Shown: positions 58,080 through 64,000 of the stretch, one piece after another
Layout of the letters: every line of letters starts with the position of its first letter
How positions within the stretch are numbered: the first letter of the stretch is position 1
From: Suillus spraguei
Lineage: Eukaryota; Basidiomycota; Agaricomycetes; Boletales; Suillaceae
DNA: 64,000 nt
Direction of reading: 5' to 3'
NCBI GenBank assembly: GCA_016800925.1
Contig: JABCPU010000146.1
Span: forward strand, 1 to 64,000
The notes under the pieces: model-generated
What the model was told of the DNA's origin: nothing
Seen by the model: the letters and a program-made list of their open reading frames with translations, nothing else
Databases searched by the model: none
Program-made: the position numbers and the translations under genes

Positions 58080-60323
58080 TCATCCAACATCCATCTCATC
58101 TCCATTTCCTTGAGTAGTCCGTTGATCTGATGCAGTACTATGTGGATGTAACGACCGAGCCAGATCGTGGCGGATAGCCTCCTCGAGCCCTTCATAAATG
58201 CTTCGTCGCGGAAGGTCCCATATTCGACCAGGACACTCCCTCTCTTTCTCATCAAAAACACCTCCGACGCTTGCCACCCACTGCCCCCGGGTCTCCACAA
58301 GTTGCTGTAAATGTTCTGGCACTACAAGATGAAGATCATCATCCGGACCGAGTCCAAGTGCTGCAGGTGAAGGTTTAGGCGCGCTAACACCAGAAGTGCT
58401 CCCGTTCACGCTCCCGTTGACCTCTGATGTTTTCTTTTTCTTTTTATTCAGCTTTGGTTCATCCTTCTTCTGAACTTTCGAGTAGGCGCTCGTTATGCTT
58501 TTATCAAGAGCGGAACGGAGGTCCAGATATTCCTGATAACCAAGCCGATCACGGGCAATAGCAGCAAGACGTTCTTTCCTGGCCTTGTTCATGGCCACAA
58601 CGGTCCGTAATTGACGCTGAGCGTGCCTGAGAGCTGTCGCAATTGGGTCGTCGACTTTAGACGAAAAATCAGGCTACAACAGGGCTATGAGTGAAACACC
58701 CGTCATAAAATCCGGAAGTATACTCACCGGCTCATGGAGTAATCCATGAAACCGCATCGTGTCCTGAACCCTCTCCTCTAAATCAACTACATTAACTTTC
58801 TCCCGCTTTGCAGCTGCGGCACCAGTTCCGCCTGGTCTACCTTCCATAGCATCCTCAGCAGCCTTGACACCCTTCCACACCGTCGAATCTGGCATTGGTA
58901 AAAGGGCACTCATCAATCGCTCTGTCAGGGGCCCGTGACTGCGCTCCTCCGTCAACAGGTCCGCCTCCATCAGGGTCGATGGGTCCCATTTCGGTGCTGA
59001 CGTTGAGCTTTCACCCAATCTACCAGACGAAAATCCAGGCAATGGCCCGCCATACATGGCCATATCGGCATCATCCCATACTTCCAAATAATGCCTGCCC
59101 AGTTTTGGTATCACGTAAGGCTCCACCTCATCCGCAGTAAACTCAAGAAAACCAACGTCCTCCTCTTTGATCCCTCGTATCCAAGGCTCAATACTCGAGT
59201 AGAAAGTATTGACGAGAGTTTGCGCTGGCGGTTTGAGCTTACTGAAATCTTCCATGACATCTGTTGCATTACTGGGACCGGCAACGGGCGGAGGGAGTAT
59301 TGGAGGACGGGTGGGTAGTAGCACTGTGGAGGGTGGAAGTGTGAAGTCGGGTATGAATGAAGACTAGGACACCAATGAAGCGATACAGTGCAAGAGAATG
59401 CAGATAAAATACCTTGACGTGATTTGCCACATATCCCAGTGATTTCGACGTTTTGAGAGGGACACTGAGAGAAGGTCCTGGCAACGTTTTCACAGCACGG
59501 CCGGAATCTGTACGAAGAATCTGAATCGCAGTCTTTACGGATGGTCTCTGTAGATTACCCTGCTCAAGGTCACTATCCTCATCTCGTTTACGTTTCTTCT
59601 TTTTTTTCTTGTCGTCTGGTATTCTAACGGAGATATGGAAAAACGATGAGATTGTGTATTGGAGCTTCGTCTTTGGACTTACGATCTTCGAGGGTCCAGT
59701 GATGCCCTAGAAGAGGGAGGGAAGGAAGAAATCGGTATCGATGGTGCTCGAGCCCTGACAGAGCCGTTGATAGAAGGAGAAAGATCGCGTTCGTCCCCAT
59801 CCAAAGCTGGGGTGACTACAACAACGTCATTGTGGCGAGACCACAGCAGATTGACAGGATGTTCGTGATGTAATAACGCGAGCATAGTATCCATTAGATC
59901 GAACGGAATACCAAGAAAGTTTGACGTCCGGTATATGTACAGATTTTTTGGAATTTTTCAACCGTCGATCGAGTAATGAAAAGTGTAGAGCGGGAAAAGA
60001 GAGATTAAGATTCATGAGCCAGAACTCAAACTAAGACAGATAAAACGGAAAGACATACAAGGCCGTTCGCGCTTCACCTTCTCTACCGCCTTGGCCTTGC
60101 CTTTCTCTCTCTCCTTGATTCGCCTCATAGATTCTTCAATAGTTTTCAAGTCTTCTCCGGCCCTCTTGGCCCGTTCCAATGACTTCTGCCGAAGCAATTT
60201 AAGCTCTGCTTGCAGCGCTTCAAGTTCATCTGTCGGGGGGACGGTCTCCGAAGGATTCTTAAATAGGGGAGACCGCGTCGAAATAGGTGCAGGTGGAGGA
60301 TAGTGGAACAGTTTGGACGACAT
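58080..60323 (-). CDS. ADA3: SAGA transcriptional adaptor ADA3 (NGG1)
   Basis: ATG at 60323 gives MSSKLFHYPPPAPIS and a Leu/Glu-rich coiled coil (ELEALQAELKLLRQKSLERA), with further exons through 59880-59680 and 59640-59410 (a KKKKKRKR basic run, then PSLSVPLKTSKSLGYVANHVK). The exon at about 58733-59360 has LGRHYLEVWDDADMAMYG and LTERLMSALLPMPDSTVW. The last exon (58080-58676 or so) has ALRHAQRQLRTVVAMNKARKERLA followed by ARDRLGYQEYLDLRSALDK, the conserved Ada3 C-terminal block. Ada3 belongs to the acetylation module with Gcn5 and Ada2. Exact introns in the N-terminal half are not fully resolved. It is divergent from the SLC41 gene. Confidence 0.85.
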
Positions 60324-60682
60324 AGCAGCGCTTCCGACAAGTTCGGTAGCTACTAGGCACGTCAGGATTTGGCAACCAAAACCACAGGACAAAGCCAGTG
60401 ACCGGTTACTGCAGTCTCGCGCGTAACCGATGCAGAGCAAAAGATACTCTGTGTGCCAGATTAGTGACGAGCAAGTAGGTGAGAACCAGACCTTGCTAAG
60501 GTTTAAACGCTGACACCTTCAATACCAAGCGTTTTGTCGTCGTTTACATAATCTCTTTTCCCACGTGATTCACAATCACCGTGACTGTGAAGTCAAAACT
60601 GACCACAGTCACGACCACACAAGTTTTTCTTTTCTTTTATTCTGTTTCCGGATTAACTGGGACTCGCTAGAGCTCAGAGACC
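60324..60682. promoter_or_regulatory. Shared intergenic promoter of ADA3 and SLC41 genes
   Basis: About 360 bp lie between divergent starts. Part of the ADA3-proximal sequence (about 60340-60560) recurs in degraded form at 63750-63865. Confidence 0.45.
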
Positions 60683-62522
60683 ATGCAAGAGGGTCCCGGA
60701 AATGAAACAGAGTCATTTCTGCAATGTGTCGATAACAAGGACGGCGACAACATGGAATTAGACACCTTACAGGACATTCTGGTCACGCCCCGGGCAAACT
60801 GCAGGACGGCCGAATGTGACTCGCAGGACTTTGACGACGATGTAGAGCATTTAAGCGACGGTAGCGCTTCTCTACTGGGTTCAGGGAGAAGAACCAGGGG
60901 GAATGAACGGATACCGTCTGGTACCAGGAGAGTCTGGTCACAAGTTGGCAGCATTGTTGTCGAAGTACGTGGATAGAACTTGCAGAGCAGAAATTCATCT
61001 GATCGCTTAAAAAGTGTGCACCCACGCTCCTTATGACCACCATAAGCCTCCTATTTACCGGGGAACTCCTTGACCGTGTGTCAGTGAGTACGGTGGTGAA
61101 GTCTAGGTCTCGATCTGATGTGTTTGTAGCGTTGGCGGGCAATGCGTACCATCGATGAGCTCATAATGATCGTTCCTGTTGTCTTGAATCTCAAAGGCAA
61201 CTTAGAAATGAATCTTTCTGCTAGAATGGGAACTGCAGCAAATATGGGCGAGCTAGACGACAGGAGCGCACAACGCAAGATTGTAGGTGGTAACTTGGCA
61301 CTATTACAAGTGCAAGCTACCGTTCTCGCATTTTTCGCAGCTTGCATCGCAATGCTTCTCGGTCTTTTGGTTCCAGAGTTATATTCGGGTCCTGTAGACC
61401 CTTTTCCACAGAACAGCACCCTATCGCTGACTGCTAGGGTGCCTCGACCGCCACCGCCTTCAGGTGGGAATCCGAAGTCTGGTTTAATAGAGTATGTGTG
61501 TTTTTCATATTGAACGCGTGGTAGTTGATCTCATGACAGATTCACGATGGTGGCATCATCAGCTATGATGTCCGCATGCTTGTCGAGCATTATCCTCGGT
61601 TCTTTCATGTGTTTTCTGGTTATCATATGTCGGCGGTATGGGCGTGACCCAGGAAAGTAATACTAGGCTTGTAGTTAACATTTGCGCTGAAACTTTTTCA
61701 ATTTCAGATAATATTGCGCCCCCAATAGCATCGTGTCTCGGGGACTTGGTCACACTCAGCCTTCTTGGTGTCATTTCCTCCATCGTCATCATCGTCATCA
61801 ATACTCCCATTCCTCTCATTTGTGCTGTACTCACTATTCTCTCCGCCACGTTATGCGTGTTCTTGGTGAGGCGTAACAGCAGTGTCAAGGATCTGATCTA
61901 CCAGGGCTGGGTTCCACTATTTGGTGCAATGGTGATTTCTTGCGCTACTGGTATTGTGCTTGATATCTTTGTCTCTCGTTATCAAGGATTCCCTCTCCTT
62001 GCTATCGTTATAAGTGGTGAGCAGGGCGAATCTTACTGTCTACATTGCTATAATGCAGGACAACAGGGCTTCCAGGCAGCGTCGGATCCATATTTATCTC
62101 CCGGCTCTCGACTGCTCTTCATGCAGCGTCTACGAAGGCGTCTCTGCACGAAAACGAACCTTCCCCTAAACTCGTCATGATCACGTTCATTCTCATTACA
62201 ATCCCAATAGTGATTTTATTCCTCTGTATCCTACGCGCATCTGGGTGGTTAAAATTCTCCATAATATTTGCCATATTATCGGTGTTGATCTTTTGCTGTG
62301 CAGTAAGTTTCGTGTTCGCCCTGCTCTGATGTTCACTGAAATTCACTACAGATCTTCATCTCATTAATTGTAGCCCAGTTGTTGACCAATTTCTTATGGT
62401 CCAGAGGTCTTGACCCCGATATATATGCTCTGCCTATTCATAATGCGCTCATGGATCTGGTAGGGCAATTACTCCTTGTATTATGCTTCGAAATAGTCTC
62501 GCTTTTGGGTACGAACTTGTGA
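60683..62522 (+). CDS. SLC41/MgtE-type divalent cation transporter
   Basis: ATG at 60683 (MQEGPGNETESF). A ~95-residue acidic cytosolic N-terminus is followed after two introns (about 60965-61017 and 61085-61130) by the SLC41 core: VVLNLKGNLEMNLSARMGTAANMG, GGNLALLQVQATVLAFF and, in the second half, DNIAPPIASCLGDLVTLSLLG. These two blocks are the duplicated MgtE-like half-repeats. About ten membrane helices can be counted through LLLVLCFEIVSLLG before the stop at 62520-62522. Such proteins move Mg2+ across membranes. The middle introns (near 61490, 61660, 62020-62070 and 62300) are read by eye. Confidence 0.88.
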
Positions 62523-62714
62523 GATTATCCCGATATTGCATATACTACCGTGATAAATACTGCATTTACTGTCGTGCAGCGAAGTGTTTGCGACAAGAAA
62601 AGAAAATGTTTGCTTTATTGAAGCAAATAGGATTGGGTGGAAACCCCGATTGTCGGTCCAGTCCATGCAAGAGAGAGCCGATATGAGCTGCAGCTCCTGG
62701 GGCGGTAGGAGTAT

Positions 62715-62948
62715 CTAGAGAGATATATCGAAGTAAACTTCGGATCCCAAATTGTAGGAGCTGCAGAGCGACTCACGCTTCCAGTTGAGGAAAGCGGCAT
62801 TGGAAAGAGGTAGCTTAGAACCATCCGCGTGAGTAAAGGTGGGGGTAATAGCTGGTAAAATTGATACGCCGGGCGTCACTAGTTGAGTGCGCAGAATCCA
62901 GTCCAGATTATGATAGATCCCAACGAGAATTTGCAACGACAAAAGCAT
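62715..62948 (-). CDS. Small uncharacterised ORF convergent to SLC41
   Basis: A 77-residue minus-strand frame starts at an ATG at 62948. It contains a putative donor (GTGAGTCGC) after FLNWK near 62773, with an acceptor about 60 bp on, so it could be the first exon of a small gene running toward 62480. No motif is recognised and overlap with the SLC41 3' end would result. It may be chance. Confidence 0.22.
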   Translation of the reverse strand: MLLSLQILVGIYHNLDWILRTQLVTPGVSILPAITPTFTHADGSKLPLSNAAFLNWKRESLCSSYNLGSEVYFDISL

Positions 62949-63539
62949 CCTTAGGATTGTGACTCCTGCTCTGTAAATATATGTGCACGAAAGAGTGAAG
63001 GAGGATGAAGTCTATTGATATGCTGTGATAGCACACGGGGAGGACAAAGTTATCCCAGCGGAGTTCGAAATTGGCACCTCACCTCTCGCTCGACAAGCAC
63101 TATCATTTCTTGATCGGACCAAACTGCTACAGAATTATATGTATCACATGGTATCCTTGAACCAAGCTTTCACATGAAGTCGTTCCGTCTAATAAAAATA
63201 GTGACAAAGATTGTGGGTACGTCTAGTTAATATACGTGTTGCTACGCTAGCACTTGCAGAACAGCAGATGGTATCTGATGGGCGCTTGTAATATCTCTGT
63301 GATTCGTGCATATTGATTGACCGCTTCACAGAAATGATCGAGATCCTTCGCTCTTACCAGTGAGACAGCCATCCCTAATTACTGATTGCAGTGGTGTTCG
63401 ACGTCGCAGCGGTGGTGGCCTCGAAAGGAAGGGACAGCTATATTCCTTCTTTCAAGGTTTGAGTACCACGAGAAATCAGTCGGAGGCTACGTGCGTCATT
63501 GTGCTACCAGCGACAAAATAGCCTCTTCCAGCTATCTGG
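62949..63539. other. No recognisable gene
   Basis: Short frames only; nothing matches a known family by eye. Confidence 0.45.
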
Positions 63540-63870
63540 TACCATTTACCATCTTTCCCGCCTTCGCCATTTTGTTGCTTTCTTCTTACGTTGTCCCATA
63601 GTTTCCTTGATGGTCTTCTGGTCTTCTCTGGTATTCTTAGTCTACCCTAGTAACTTCCGATCCACGCCCGCCTGCAGCACTTCAAGTTCATTTGTCAGGA
63701 GGATAGCCTCCGAGGGATTCTTGAAACCGCACCTCAACATAGGACATACAGGGCATTTTAAACTAATGACCGGCGACTATAGTCTTGCGCCTACTAACCT
63801 AGGGATAATCAAGTAGGTGAAACCCGTCAATACTCACTCGTCTTGTCATCACTTACGATTTTCCCACATT
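63540..63870 (-). pseudogene. Degraded duplicate of the ADA3 first exon and promoter
   Basis: The sequence parallels 60080-60560 in the same order and orientation. It has a TCTTCTCTGG block like the ADA3 exon, then GCAGC-CTTCAAGTTCAT, TCCGA-GGATTCTT, a tGACCGGc--CT segment, CAAGTAGGTGA, and a final TTTTCCCAC. Many substitutions and deletions occur and no open frame is kept, so it is a pseudogene fragment of the neighbouring gene. Confidence 0.65.
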
Positions 63871-64000
63871 GCCCCTGGCGCACATGCCCGCATGTTCTCT
63901 TGGGTTGACGCCCAAATTAGACGTGTTGTGCACGGGCTGTCACCTGGTGTATCGCCTACTTTGGTCGATCTCCACGCTATATACCATTCTCAATTTTCCC

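Noticed and set aside
1..64000. CRISPR arrays, bacterial operons or secondary-metabolite cluster
   Set aside because: The window is eukaryotic with spliced genes; the regular repeats are coding or transposon-derived, and no backbone biosynthetic enzyme is present.
1..64000. tRNA, rRNA or snRNA genes
   Set aside because: I saw no cloverleaf with A and B boxes or rRNA-like stretch by eye; a covariance-model scan would be needed to exclude a tRNA.

Overview
This is a nuclear genome window from a filamentous basidiomycete, most likely an agaricomycete. The genes carry many introns of about 45-60 bp with CTRAY-like branch points. The gene set (HECT-like, DUF6593, TPR and integrase-core families, chromoviral Gypsy elements) is the one I associate with mushroom-forming fungi. 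There are no operons, Shine-Dalgarno sites or CRISPR arrays, and I recognised no rRNA or tRNA gene.

Layout. About 1-23 kb is a nest of transposable elements and broken genes. A decayed integrase-core gene on the minus strand is split by a complete Ty3/Gypsy chromovirus (3100-10722, 5-bp target duplication TTCGT) and bounded on its other side by a Tc1-like foldback palindrome (11423-13082). Two solo LTRs of the same Gypsy family follow (15296-15770 and 19094-19568, each with a perfect target duplication). The second splits a HECT-like gene remnant. A TPR-gene fragment and a Fot1/Pogo transposase remnant close this zone.

About 23-49.4 kb is a compact housekeeping block. It holds a Rap1-type telomere protein, an F-box protein, ALG2 mannosyltransferase, a PL14-like secreted polysaccharide lyase, a zinc-finger-like gene with tandemly repeated exons, a DOPA-dioxygenase-like protein, glutamate 5-kinase, ribose-phosphate pyrophosphokinase, a DUF6593 protein, PER1, a class I histone deacetylase, a Dabb-domain gene and a THI20-like HMP-P kinase/TenA fusion. 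Several genes are divergently paired on short shared promoters (F-box/ALG2, PER1/HDAC, ADA3/SLC41). Predicted exons of six genes sum exactly to whole codons, which supports the splice models, including two GC-AG introns, one candidate GA-AG intron and one 5-nt micro-exon.

About 49.7-57 kb is the most unusual part. A NACHT (STAND/NLR-like) NTPase gene carries roughly 80 tandem copies of a 9-residue unit (DWLQTxxGR, 27 bp) inside its C-terminal half. It is broken by several frameshifts and stops, and the locus is bracketed by two diverged ~500-bp direct repeats about 6.65 kb apart. Beyond it lie RNA polymerase I subunit RPA34, the SAGA adaptor ADA3, an SLC41/MgtE-type magnesium transporter, and a decayed duplicate of the ADA3 5' end at 63.5-63.9 kb.

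Exon boundaries given here are manual readings without transcript evidence.
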